Source: Thiocapsa rosea
GTDB lineage: Bacteria; Pseudomonadota; Gammaproteobacteria; Chromatiales; Chromatiaceae
Assembly: GCF_003634315.1 (NCBI RefSeq)
Contig: NZ_RBXL01000001.1
Span: 1 to 64,000 of the forward strand
Length of the DNA: 64,000 nucleotides
Direction: 5' to 3'
Position numbers and translations under genes: made by a program. Of this stretch, positions 38,224 to 46,304 are shown piece by piece. How positions within the stretch are numbered: the stretch's first letter is position 1; each line of letters opens with the position of its first letter. The notes below the pieces were generated by a model, which was not told the DNA's origin, made no database searches, and saw only the letters and a list, made by a program, of their open reading frames with translations.

Positions 38224-39030
38224 ATGAGCGAAATCGACCGCGACCAATATCTGATCAAGGACGAGCCCTACTACCGCCCCGTGCAGAACGAAGTCGTCAT
38301 GTACGAGGCGGCGTACGACGCCCGCATGCCGGTGATGCTCAAAGGGCCGACCGGCTGCGGTAAATCGCGCTTCGTCGAGTACATGGCTTGGAAGATCGGT
38401 GCACCACTCATCACGGTTGCCTGCAACGAAGACATGACCGCGTCCGACCTAGTCGGACGTTTTCTGCTCGACATCAACGGCACCAAGTGGCAAGACGGTC
38501 CGCTCACGGTGGCCGCGCGCATCGGCGCCATCTGTTATCTGGACGAGGTCGTGGAGGCCCGCCAGGACACCACGGTCGTCATCCATCCGCTGACGGACCA
38601 TCGCCGCCAGCTGCCGCTCGAAAAAAAGGGCGAGCTGATTCACGCTCACCCCGATTTTCAGATCGTCATCTCCTACAACCCCGGCTATCAGAGCCTGATG
38701 AAGGATCTGAAGCAGTCGACCAAACAGCGTTTCGGTGCCCTGGACTTCGACTACCCGTCCGCCGACATCGAAACCGAGATCGTCGCCCACGAGGGCCACA
38801 TCGACAAGGAGACCGCCGAGAAGCTGGTCCAGGTCGCCCAGCGCAGCCGCAACCTCAAGGGTCACGGGCTCGACGAAGGCATGTCCACCCGCCTACTGGT
38901 GTATGCCGCCCAACTCATCGGCAAGGGTATTGATCCGCAATCCGCCTGTCGGATGGCGCTGGTGCGGCCGCTGACGGATGATCCGGATATGCGCGATACG
39001 CTGGATGCGGCGGTGAATACGTATTTTTAG
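38224..39030 (+). CDS. cbbQ: RuBisCO activase subunit CbbQ (MoxR-type AAA+)
   Basis: A 268-residue AAA+ ATPase. Walker A GPTGCGKS is near residues 41-48, Walker B is ICYLDEV near 105, and the sensor region is [12 protein letters not shown]. With CbbO it forms the CbbQO remodeller that frees inhibited RuBisCO active sites. ATG 38224 ([15 protein letters not shown]) is chosen. It is separated from cbbO by an inserted small gene. Confidence 0.95.
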   Translation: MSEIDRDQYLIKDEPYYRPVQNEVVMYEAAYDARMPVMLKGPTGCGKSRFVEYMAWKIGAPLITVACNEDMTASDLVGRFLLDINGTKWQDGPLTVAARIGAICYLDEVVEARQDTTVVIHPLTDHRRQLPLEKKGELIHAHPDFQIVISYNPGYQSLMKDLKQSTKQRFGALDFDYPSADIETEIVAHEGHIDKETAEKLVQVAQRSRNLKGHGLDEGMSTRLLVYAAQLIGKGIDPQSACRMALVRPLTDDPDMRDTLDAAVNTYF

Positions 39031-39033
39031 CGG

Positions 39034-39591
39034 CCTGCCTCCAGCCACCTGCCTCCAGCGACGCATCGATGAAGGACTATCGGCGGCTTGATGTCTGGGC
39101 GAAGGCACATGCGCTGACCTTGTCCGTTTATCGCGAAACCCTATCGTTTCCCTCCGATGAGCGCTTTGGATTGACAAGTCAGATCCGCCGGGCAGCAGTC
39201 TCCGTCCCGTCCAATATCGCCGAAGGTCGAGGACGCTCCAGTGATGCTGAATTTGCGCGGTTCCTGCACATCGCCGCTGGCTCGCTGAACGAACTGGAGT
39301 ACCAATGCATACTCTCCAAAGAACTCGGTTATCTGGCGCTCGAATCAGCCGATCGGCTTCTTCATCAATGCTCAGATGTCCGTCGCATGCTCGCAGGCCT
39401 TCTCCAATCCCTGTCCCGATGAACCGGGAAGAGGCCAGCGGATTTCCGATTGCGGCCGACCGGCCCTCGCAACATTCTCGGCAGGCGCTGGCCAGACCCA
39501 CAGGCAACCGGAGACCGCAAACTGGAAACAACCGCAAGCTGGCGGCCGGAGGCCGGCGGCTGGAGGCTGAAAGCTGGCGGCTGGAGGCAGG
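39034..39591. repeat. Inverted repeats flanking the four-helix-bundle gene
   Basis: CCTGCCTCCAGCC at 39034-39046 and GGCTGGAGGCAGG at 39579-39591 form a 13-bp perfect inverted repeat around the small gene between cbbQ and cbbO. The right side sits in low-complexity GGCTGGAGGCTGAAAGCTGG sequence (39533-39603). The left side is repeated once more (CCTGCCTCCAGC). Confidence 0.6.
39069..39422 (+). CDS. Four-helix-bundle protein (23S rRNA intervening-sequence type)
   Basis: A 117-residue all-helical protein. The family pattern is KDYRRLDVWAKAHALTLSVY, FGLTSQIRRAAVSVPSNIAE, GRGRSSDAEFARFLHIAAGS and LNELEYQCILSKELGYL. This family (TIGR02436-like) was first seen in 23S rRNA intervening sequences and is scattered through genomes; its function is unknown. 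It interrupts the usual cbbQ-cbbO adjacency and is flanked by inverted repeats, which suggests mobility. Confidence 0.88.
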   Translation: MKDYRRLDVWAKAHALTLSVYRETLSFPSDERFGLTSQIRRAAVSVPSNIAEGRGRSSDAEFARFLHIAAGSLNELEYQCILSKELGYLALESADRLLHQCSDVRRMLAGLLQSLSR

Positions 39592-39609
39592 AAGCTGGAG
39601 GCTCCCCAA

Positions 39610-41991
39610 ATGAGCATCGACTTCACCGAATACCTCTCCTGCCTCAAGGCCGACGCGGATCATCCGCACACCCAAGCGTTGGACGCGAGCTACCACGAGG
39701 CGGCGCGCATCATGTCGCCGCGCGGGCTGGAGCATTACCTCACCGGCATCAAGGCGATGTGCGGCCTGAACAAGGGCGTCGATCTGGTCCTGACCTATGT
39801 GCAGGAGATGCCGCGGGTCGCCAAGGAGGTGGGCGAGGACATTATCCCCGAGGTGGTGAGCGCTCTGATGAAGCTCGCCTCGCACACCTCGGGGACCGTC
39901 GTGGCACTGATTATGTCCAGTATGCCGCTGGCCGCGAGCAGACTCGGGGATGCGGAGGTGCTGCGCGGTTATCTCAATCTGCTGCATCAGTTGTCGGGCA
40001 AATCGCCGCGCGGCCTGCGCCCGATGATGGAGAACATGGACGAGCTGCTCTCCAAGCTCACGCTCGGCGGTCTGCGCCGCTGGGCGCTCTGGGGTGCTCA
40101 GGCCCATGCACGCGATCTCGACGGCCAGATGGCCTATTTCGGGCTTCAGACGGAGTCTTCGCGTGCCGTCCTGCAGAAGGAACGCCGCGGGACCCTGTTC
40201 GTCGACAATCAACGCAAGCTCAACTTCTATCTGCGTGCGCTCTGGGCACGCTCCTTCTTCATGCGCCCGACCTCGGGCGACTACGAGTCCCGCCAAGGTC
40301 TGCGCCCCTTCATCGAAGACTTCCAGATCCACCTGCCGGACGCCTTCGATCGCTTCCGCGGCATTTCCGGAATCGAAACCTACCGCGCCGCCGCGGCCCA
40401 TTGCGCGGCCCATATGGTCTACGGCACCAACGCCATCAGCGCCGAGCAACTGATGCCCGCGCAGATGAAGCTGATCGAGATGTTCGAGGATGCGCGCGTC
40501 GAGGCGCTGGCGGTCCGCGATTTTCCGGGGCTCAGAAAGCTCTGGCTGTCCTTCTTTACGGCGCAGCTCGGGCCGATGGACGACGCCGTCGATCTGCATC
40601 CGATGATGGATCTGATGCAGCGCCAAGCGCGCGCCCTGCTGGACCCCGACTATATCGACGGACTCGCGCTGATCGACGACACCGCTGTCGCCTTCCGCGC
40701 GGCGCTGGCCGAGCGCCCGCACGACAACCGAATCAGTTGGGACGCCGGCGTGACCTTCTACAACCAGGCCATCAAGACCGTGGCGCTGCCGAACCTGCGT
40801 ATCCTCGAAAACTGGCCGATCCCCTATCGCGACGACAACCGCTATGTCTGGGACTGCGGCGAGAACCTCTTCCTGACTCGCGGCGTGGACTATCTGCCCG
40901 CCTCGCAGCAACAGGTGCGCAAGTATGTGTCGGCCATCGAGATGGCCAACGAGGTCGATGTCGAAACCGCGGGCGACGACGCACAAGAGATCTGGGTCTG
41001 CGCCACCGAGTTCTTCCCTTACGAGGACGAAGGCATCTCATTCAACGCGATGGAAGGCAAGGAGCCCGTCTCGGACCCCTATCACTATCAGGAGTGGGAC
41101 TATCAGGTCCAACTCTTCCGCCCGGACTGGGCGACCGTCATCGAGCGTCGCCAAGGCCGCGGCGATCCGGCGCTGATGGACGAGATCCTCGTCAAGCACA
41201 AGCCGGTCGCGAGCCGCATCCGCCGTCTGATCGACGCACTCCAGCCGCAAGGCATCGTGCGCCGACGCGGCTACGAGGAAGGCGAGGAGCTGGATCTGAA
41301 CGCCGCCGTGCGGGCCATGATCGACGTGCGCCGCGGCACCATGCCGGATCCGCGCATCAACATCCGCATCACGCGTCAGATCCGCGATCTCGCCATCGTG
41401 GTGCTCATGGACCTGTCCGAATCGACCAACGAAAAGGTCGGCGTCAAGAAAGACGATCCCGGTTATGACGAAGCCCCGAGCATCCTCAGCCTGACCCGCG
41501 AGGCCACCGGGTTGTTGGCTTGGGCGATCGACGGCATCGGCGACCGCTTCGCCGTGCATGGCTTCGCCTCCGACGGCCGACACGATGTCCAATACTTCCG
41601 TTTCAAGGACTTCGATCAAGCCTACGACGACAACGCCAAGTCACGCATGGCAGGCATGAAGGGCGGACTTTCGACCCGCATGGGTGCGGCACTGCGCCAC
41701 GCCGGCTGGCATCTCACCCGGCAACCCGCCCAAAAGCGCCTGGTCCTGGTGATCACCGACGGCGAGCCGGCGGACATCGACGAGCGCGATCCTCAATACC
41801 TGCGCCACGATAGCAAGAAGGCGGTCGAGGAGCTGCGCATGCAGGGCATCCACAGCTACTGTCTCACGCTCGATCCGCAGGCCGACCGTTATGTGGCACG
41901 CATCTTCGGCGAGAACCAGTATTCCATCGTCGACCATGTCGAGCGCCTGCCCGAGCGGCTCCCGGCGGTCTTTGCCGCGCTGACCGGATAG
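39610..41991 (+). CDS. cbbO: RuBisCO activase adaptor CbbO (vWA domain)
   Basis: A 793-residue protein. The N-terminal two-thirds is the helical CbbO region. A C-terminal von Willebrand A domain of about 200 residues has the MIDAS motif DLSEST (VVLMDLSESTNEKV) and then LVLVITDGEPADIDERD. CbbO links the CbbQ hexamer to RuBisCO, with the vWA domain contacting the substrate. The start ATG 39610 lies just after the low-complexity GGCTGGAGGC sequence, so its Shine-Dalgarno (GGAGGC) comes from that repeat. Confidence 0.94.
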   Translation: MSIDFTEYLSCLKADADHPHTQALDASYHEAARIMSPRGLEHYLTGIKAMCGLNKGVDLVLTYVQEMPRVAKEVGEDIIPEVVSALMKLASHTSGTVVALIMSSMPLAASRLGDAEVLRGYLNLLHQLSGKSPRGLRPMMENMDELLSKLTLGGLRRWALWGAQAHARDLDGQMAYFGLQTESSRAVLQKERRGTLFVDNQRKLNFYLRALWARSFFMRPTSGDYESRQGLRPFIEDFQIHLPDAFDRFRGISGIETYRAAAAHCAAHMVYGTNAISAEQLMPAQMKLIEMFEDARVEALAVRDFPGLRKLWLSFFTAQLGPMDDAVDLHPMMDLMQRQARALLDPDYIDGLALIDDTAVAFRAALAERPHDNRISWDAGVTFYNQAIKTVALPNLRILENWPIPYRDDNRYVWDCGENLFLTRGVDYLPASQQQVRKYVSAIEMANEVDVETAGDDAQEIWVCATEFFPYEDEGISFNAMEGKEPVSDPYHYQEWDYQVQLFRPDWATVIERRQGRGDPALMDEILVKHKPVASRIRRLIDALQPQGIVRRRGYEEGEELDLNAAVRAMIDVRRGTMPDPRINIRITRQIRDLAIVVLMDLSESTNEKVGVKKDDPGYDEAPSILSLTREATGLLAWAIDGIGDRFAVHGFASDGRHDVQYFRFKDFDQAYDDNAKSRMAGMKGGLSTRMGAALRHAGWHLTRQPAQKRLVLVITDGEPADIDERDPQYLRHDSKKAVEELRMQGIHSYCLTLDPQADRYVARIFGENQYSIVDHVERLPERLPAVFAALTG

Positions 41992-42089
41992 GCCGCAGGT
42001 CGGCATCCCAACGTCGACCGGGATGCCCGTCAGGGCGCCGCGAAATAGTCCTACCTGGCTCAGGGGCCGCGAGATAGTCGTTTCGCGCT

Positions 42090-42167
42090 GTAGGGACAAG
42101 CGAAAGCGCAGCCCACCAGCGCCGGCGCGGGGTTCGGTGGACTGCGCTTTCGCTTGTCCACCCTACA
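42090..42167. repeat. GTGGAC...GTCCAC dispersed repeat, copy 1
   Basis: GTAGGGACAAGCGAAAGCGC ... CCACC and GGTGGACTGCGCTTTCGCTT...CACCCTAC form a 28-bp imperfect inverted repeat around AGCGCCGGCGCGGGGTTC. Related units lie at 54619-54649 (half) and 57435-57510. The remaining bases from 41992 to 42282 hold nothing I recognise. Confidence 0.75.
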
Positions 42168-42282
42168 TGCCTATTGTCGTGTGCATAATTTCGGCTGTGG
42201 AGAATGGATCGCGCGCAAATCGTCCAGCAGACATCAAAATCGCGACGTACGCGCAGCGACAAGACTCCCGGCCCGCACGAGG

Positions 42283-42918
42283 CTACCCGAGCCGCGCTGC
42301 GAACGACGCGACGGCATCCGCCGCCATGCTCAGATTCTGTTCCGGGGTGAATCCGGACGCCCGACGCGGCTTGAAGCTGTGCTCCCCGTCCGCGATCCAA
42401 ACGATCTCGATCGACGGGCTCAGGACGTAGCCGGCAACCTCCTCCCGGTTCCCGAAAGGATCGCGTTCGCCTTGGCAGATCACCGTCGGCGTGCGCAGCC
42501 TCGACAGATGCGCGACACGCGTGCGCTCCGGCCGACCCGGCGGATGAAAGGGATACCCCAGACAGACCAGGCCGTCGACGCCCGCCTCGTCCGCAATCAA
42601 ACTGGCGATACGCCCGCCCATCGACTTGCCTCCGATCAACAGGCGTTTCCTCGCACCATGGGCTGCACGCTGCTCGGCGATGACCCGCAGCCAAGTCTCG
42701 ATCAGAATGGGCTCACGGTCGGGAGGACGCCTTCTTCCCTCGCTCTCGCTTCGCACCATATAGGGAAACGAGAAGCGCACGACGCGCAAGCCGGCGGCCA
42801 CCAAGGCATGTGCAACCGCGCTCATGAAGGGGGAGTCGGCGCCCTGCCCTGCCCCATGTGCCAAGATCAGATGGCAACGCGCATCGGCCCGACCATCGAT
42901 CAGCAGAGGATCCATCAT
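42283..42918 (-). CDS. Alpha/beta hydrolase of the KANL3/Tex30 type
   Basis: A 211-residue alpha/beta hydrolase. Typical features are the early LILAHGAGQGADSPFM, the nucleophile elbow IGGKSMGGRIASL (GxSxG) and a late GEHSFKPR with the catalytic His. The substrate is not known. The ATG pair at 42918/42915 overlaps the ATG of the divergent DUF2177 gene by two to four bases. Confidence 0.82.
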   Translation of the reverse strand: MMDPLLIDGRADARCHLILAHGAGQGADSPFMSAVAHALVAAGLRVVRFSFPYMVRSESEGRRRPPDREPILIETWLRVIAEQRAAHGARKRLLIGGKSMGGRIASLIADEAGVDGLVCLGYPFHPPGRPERTRVAHLSRLRTPTVICQGERDPFGNREEVAGYVLSPSIEIVWIADGEHSFKPRRASGFTPEQNLSMAADAVASFAARLG

Positions 42919-43330
42919 GCAAGCCCTCTTCTTCGCAAAGCTCTATCTTCTGACCGTCCCGGTCTTCTTCGCCATCGATCTGCTCTGGTTGGGCGTCGTC
43001 GCCAAGACCTTCTATCGCGACAACCTCGCCCACGTCCTGAGCCCGACGGTGAACTGGCCGGCTGCACTGAGCTTCTACCTCATCTATATCGCCGGCATCC
43101 TCTATTTTGCCGTCGCACCCGCACTCGCGCAGGACTCGCTCGGCCGCGCCTTGCTCAACGGCGCACTTTTCGGCTTCTTCACCTACATCACCTACGAGCT
43201 GACCAACATGGCCACGCTCCCGAACTGGCCTCTGAAGGTGGTGATCGTGGATACGCTCTGGGGCATCGCACTCTGCACCAGCGTCGCCGCCGGCAGCTTC
43301 ATGATCGGGAAATGGCTCGGCGGGGTTTGA
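42917..43330 (+). CDS. DUF2177 integral membrane protein
   Basis: A 137-residue protein with four predicted transmembrane helices. The pattern FAIDLLWLGVVAKTFYRDNL, LIYIAGILYFAVAPAL, FGFFTYITYELTNMATLPNW and TLWGIALCTSVA defines DUF2177, a family of unknown function. ATG 42917 (MQALFFAKLYLL) is used. The last 196 bases have a second copy at 44210-44405. Confidence 0.9.
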   Translation: MQALFFAKLYLLTVPVFFAIDLLWLGVVAKTFYRDNLAHVLSPTVNWPAALSFYLIYIAGILYFAVAPALAQDSLGRALLNGALFGFFTYITYELTNMATLPNWPLKVVIVDTLWGIALCTSVAAGSFMIGKWLGGV

Positions 43331-43337
43331 TGGTCCA

Positions 43338-43380
43338 ACCGAGCGCACAGCGCCGCCTTCGAACGCCCGCTCGGTCTTTG
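43338..43380 (+). terminator. Probable terminator of the DUF2177 gene
   Basis: The stem ACCGAGCG / CGCTCGGT encloses a 22-base loop and is followed by CTTTGCTCTT. It lies eight bases after the stop codon. The T-run is weak. Confidence 0.5.
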
Positions 43381-43483
43381 CTCTTCGCCACACTGCAGCG
43401 CCACGAGGATACACTGGAATCAACTCAAGGCTTTCAAACTGAGGCGCTGTAAGTAGGTTGCCCGGAGAACTTCGACAATCCTG

Positions 43484-43870
43484 TCACCAAATCACCTCCA
43501 CGTCATAAGGCCCCATAGCCGCATCAGCGGTGACCAGCGCCATGCCTTCGAACTGAGCCTGAGCAATCAGCATCCGGTCGAAAGGATCGCCATGATGCAT
43601 CGGGAGTTGGCCGAGTTGCACGATATGGGTCAGAGAAACCGGCAATATCCGCAAGTCATTTTGCGCCTGTTGCACATTCAACATCTGTTGCCAGGGTACC
43701 TTGAGATCGAGCTTGCCCAGCTGGTGTTTGATCTGGATCTCCCACAGGGAGATCAAGCTGAGAAACAGCGGGTTTTCCGGATTTCGGCAGGCGTTCAACG
43801 ACACGGCGCCGAGCTTTTCAGGCTGACCGTTGAGCCAGAGAAAGCAATGGGTGTCGAGCAAGAGCCTCAT
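43484..43870 (-). CDS. VapC-type PIN-domain toxin (second pair)
   Basis: A 128-residue PIN protein of the type found with PHD/DUF-like antitoxins. Active-site acids are in MRLLLDTHCFLWL, SLWEIQIKHQLG, HHGDPFDRMLIAQA and LVTADAAMG. It overlaps its antitoxin gene by four bases (ATGA). Both read as intact. Confidence 0.9.
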   Translation of the reverse strand: MRLLLDTHCFLWLNGQPEKLGAVSLNACRNPENPLFLSLISLWEIQIKHQLGKLDLKVPWQQMLNVQQAQNDLRILPVSLTHIVQLGQLPMHHGDPFDRMLIAQAQFEGMALVTADAAMGPYDVEVIW

Positions 43871-44136
43871 GGATGGCCTCCCAGCCAGAAGTCATCCGGC
43901 AAGGGCGCATCGAAGTCATCGCTCATCCAGATCTGGCTGCGAAACTGACCGAATTCCCTGGATGACTTGGTGACATCGTGTTGAGTCGGCATGTCCCCGA
44001 CGGTCGCAGACTCGGCCTCCTCATACAGCACCACGACCCTGGCCTTGCGCGCCCGGATCGCCTCCGGCAGTTTCAGGCGGATCTCGTGGTTTTCGTCGAT
44101 TTCGGTCTCTAGTTCGATGGCTTGCATGGCATTCAC
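43867..44136 (-). CDS. Antitoxin partner of the second PIN toxin
   Basis: An 89-residue protein upstream of and overlapping the toxin gene. The N-terminus ETEIDENHEIRLKLPEAIRA is AbrB/DUF2281-like, and a toxin-binding tail (SQIWMSDDFDAPLPDDFWLG) follows. Its family is assigned mainly from position and layout. Confidence 0.75.
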   Translation of the reverse strand: MNAMQAIELETEIDENHEIRLKLPEAIRARKARVVVLYEEAESATVGDMPTQHDVTKSSREFGQFRSQIWMSDDFDAPLPDDFWLGGHP

Positions 44137-44209
44137 TCCACTGGGTTGGTTGGCGGCCGACCGAGAGAATCGGCAGAAAACCAGGGGCAGAACACGGTTT
44201 CCTGCAGGG

Positions 44210-44405
44210 CTCGCTCGGCCGCGCCCTGCTCAACGATGCACTCTTCGGTTTCTTCACCTACATCACCTACGAGCCGACCAACATGGCCACGCTCCCGAAC
44301 TGGCCCATCAAGGTCGTGATCGTGGATACACTCTGGGGCATCGCACTCTGCGCCAGCGTCGCCGCCGGCAGCTTTATGATCGGGAAATGGCTCGGCGGGG
44401 TTTAA
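44210..44405 (+). pseudogene. Duplicated 3' fragment of the DUF2177 gene
   Basis: 196 bases match 43135-43330 at over 90% by eye and end in the same MIGKWLGGV (TAA here, TGA in the parent). It lacks a start. It lies on the far side of the toxin-antitoxin pair, so the pair sits between the gene and its duplicated tail. Confidence 0.88.
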
Positions 44406-44649
44406 TATCCCCGCTCCCGAGCACAGTGAAGCCGAAAGTGGATGGCGACGACCGCTGCCTTCTGCCGGGAAGGTTTCGCCGCTCGCGCCTACGGGGCAGC
44501 ATGTCCGCGTAGTCGAAGCGCGTCGCACACGTCCAGCAAACCCTGTAGTCGAGGAAGGTGATCATCGCGCGGCATCGTGACTGGAAAGACCGGAAAGCCG
44601 GTCGCGGAACGCTACGTGTTCTTCCGTCTCGGCGCCGAGTTGCCAACGC

Positions 44650-44894
44650 TTATCGTCGGGGATCGACAGCCGCCCCCTCGCAACCTATATCGAAGATCTG
44701 CCGCAACTCCACCGCCCACGGGTTGCGCTGGGAGTCCGGCAGATCCCACCACGCCTCAAAGAGCGCACCCGGCGCCCATCCTTCTTGAGCGTGAAATCGA
44801 GATCGGCGGACAGAGCTTGGGCCTAAAAGTACAACGCCAGCAAGGCGTTCGGCATCTGACGGAACAGATTCTTGATAGAGTAGTAGCGAGCCAT
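44650..44894 (-). pseudogene. Degraded small gene of unknown function
   Basis: From ATG 44894 (preceded by GGAGGTAGGG) it reads MARYYSIKNLFRQMPNALLA, then a TAG stop, DLDFTLKKDG and a frameshift into ALFEAWWDLPDSQRN ... VELRQIFDIGCEG. Together these segments look like one small protein of about 90 residues now broken by a stop and a frameshift. I recall similar hypothetical proteins in accessory regions but cannot name the family. Confidence 0.55.
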
Positions 44895-45255
44895 CCCTAC
44901 CTCCTTGACGTGTACGAAAGCCAATCCGTTGGATGGTACTGGCTTTTGCTGTACCTTGCAGTCCGACCGTCGCCCGCCGCTGAGTCGGGCCATGGACGGC
45001 AAATGGACCGACCCCGCGTTGAAGCAGCGCTACCCGCAGCGGCACGGTGGGGGCCATCGCCCCGGCAACATGGTCACGCTATTGGTCCGCGGTTACCTCG
45101 GGGCAATCTCGTTGCGATTTCAGAACAAGCCGAACCACAGATACAAAAAAAAAGATGCGAGCGCCAGAAAGAGAAACAACGGTACGAGCGAGAAATGAAT
45201 CCATCGATTCGATACGACTGATGGCACTGAATTCACCAAGGATGTCGCAGGCCTC

Positions 45256-45375
45256 GATCATCGTTTGGTCCACCTAGCCGGCGAGAGTACGGCGCCCAAG
45301 CGTAAGATTCTGATTTGCAAGCCAAGACCGCAGCTATTCTCGCTCTTGCGCTGGGTTTTGGACCAAACGATGATC
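45256..45375. repeat. 120-bp element with 17-bp terminal inverted repeats
   Basis: GATCATCGTTTGGTCCA at 45256-45272 and its perfect complement at 45359-45375 enclose 86 bases without a gene. A related GATCATCGTTTCGACCACC follows jetB near 24516. It could be a small non-autonomous element. Confidence 0.55.
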
Positions 45376-45388
45376 AAGGCCATGTCGC

Positions 45389-45622
45389 ATGACTACGCTC
45401 ATTGATAAAGGGCTCGAAAAAGGTTTCATCGCCTTTGATGCAGAACAAAAAAACATCACCTATATCATTCAGAACAAGCGGCTTCGTTTCAATGACTCGG
45501 AAGAAAAGGTTCGGGCAAATGGGCCCAGCTGGCCACGCACCTTGAGGTCGTGGAAATCGATGGCCTCCTCCATCTTGATAGTGGTGCTGAGATTCATGAT
45601 ATGCGTATCGATCCGGCCCTAA
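45389..45622 (+). pseudogene. Remnant with a restriction-enzyme-like N-terminus
   Basis: The first 43 residues (MTTLIDKGLEKGFIAFDAEQ ... ITYIIQNKRLRFNDSEEKVR) resemble the N-terminus of type I-like restriction proteins. The rest of the frame is low-quality sequence. In another frame 45521-45640 reads WAQLATHLEVVEIDGLLHLD, which I do not recognise. Probably two unrelated fragments fused by deletion. Confidence 0.4.
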
Positions 45623-45632
45623 GGGCGGACAG

Positions 45633-45794
45633 TCAAAGCGACCAGTCTTCGACGGTGAGGCCGGGTAGCTTGGTGAAGTGGTCGGTGTTGCAGGTGACGA
45701 CAATTCGGCCGTGGGCCAGCGCGATGCCTGCGATCAGGGTATCCATGTCGTCGACGGGCGTGCCGGCCTTGCGTGTCTCGGCGTAGAGCTCCGA
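45633..45794 (-). pseudogene. C-terminal fragment of a PIN toxin
   Basis: The last 53 residues of a VapC-like protein: SELYAETRKAGTPVDDMDTL, IAGIALAHGRIVVTCNTDHF and LPGLTVEDWSL. The N-terminal half with the first catalytic Asp is missing. It is joined out of frame to the antitoxin fragment upstream, consistent with a deletion. Confidence 0.75.
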
Positions 45795-46003
45795 CGCTCG
45801 CCCAGCTCGACCTCGAATCCGTCCGGATCCTCCATGTCCTCCCAGGCGCCGGCGAAACGCATGACGTCGGAAACGGTTTTCGGAGGCTCGCGCTCCAAGC
45901 CGAGTCGGAAGAAATGAATGATGTCGAACACCTCTTGTAAGTGCGAATCCGGAAGCTTCCGGATCTCGTCCCGCAGTTTGTTGCGCAGCTCGCTGGTCGT
46001 CAT
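45794..46003 (-). pseudogene. Antitoxin fragment upstream of the PIN remnant
   Basis: From ATG 46003, MTTSELRNKLRDEIRKLPDS, then LQEVFDIIHFFRLGLEREPP and DPDGFEVELGER, about 70 residues with a DUF2281-like look. After this the frame runs into the PIN fragment in the wrong phase. Its ATG overlaps the stop of the HsdR-like fragment upstream (ATGA). Confidence 0.65.
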
Positions 46004-46226
46004 GGTTCGAACCTCGCAGATCGGGTCTTGGCCGTGTCGCGATACAGTTGATGCTCCAGATCGGTGAGGGCCTCGGTAAACTTGTCGGGCCCGCCGAGGA
46101 CCCGGCGCCGAATCTGTGTTTTGCTGCCGAGCCGGCTGAAAGGCGGTAGCTCCGACACCTTGGGGTCTTCGATCTCGGTGATGCCGCGGTCGGCATACTT
46201 GTCCAGCAGGGCATCCAGGGTGAGCA
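46000..46226 (-). pseudogene. C-terminal fragment of a type I restriction R subunit
   Basis: An open frame without start: LTLDALLDKYADRGITEIED, PKVSELPPFSRLGSKTQIRR, VLGGPDKFTEALTDLEHQLY, then a stop. This matches the conserved C-terminal end (EcoEI_R_C type) of some HsdR proteins. It differs from the hsdR at 16630-19674. It marks a second, nearly lost restriction locus. Confidence 0.7.
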
Positions 46227-46275
46227 GTCCCGAAACGCGGAGCGAGATACAAGGGTGGCTCGGGCCCGATTAGCG

Positions 46276-46300
46276 CCGGGCGGCCCAAGGCCGCCCGGTA
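46276..46300 (-). terminator. Hairpin downstream of the Gly/Tyr-rich gene
   Basis: A 10-bp perfect stem (CCGGGCGGCC / GGCCGCCCGG) with a 3-base loop lies five bases past the stop codon. It has no T-run on the minus strand. Confidence 0.5.
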
Positions 46301-46304
46301 AGAC

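Larger units (their letters stand above)
44406..45388. other. Decayed region after the DUF2177 fragment
   Basis: A mixture of short frames with no complete gene. It includes the broken minus-strand gene at 44650-44894 and a 120-bp inverted-repeat element at 45256-45375. The rest shows nothing I recognise. Confidence 0.5.

Noticed and set aside
38893-40986. Long minus-strand frame opposite cbbQ-cbbO (697 codons)
   Set aside because: It spans three real plus-strand genes and low-complexity repeats and has no recognisable domains.
34885-41991. Carboxysomal RuBisCO operon
   Set aside because: No shell protein, CsoS or carbonic anhydrase genes follow cbbLS; cbbQ and cbbO do, which fits a cytosolic form IAq operon.
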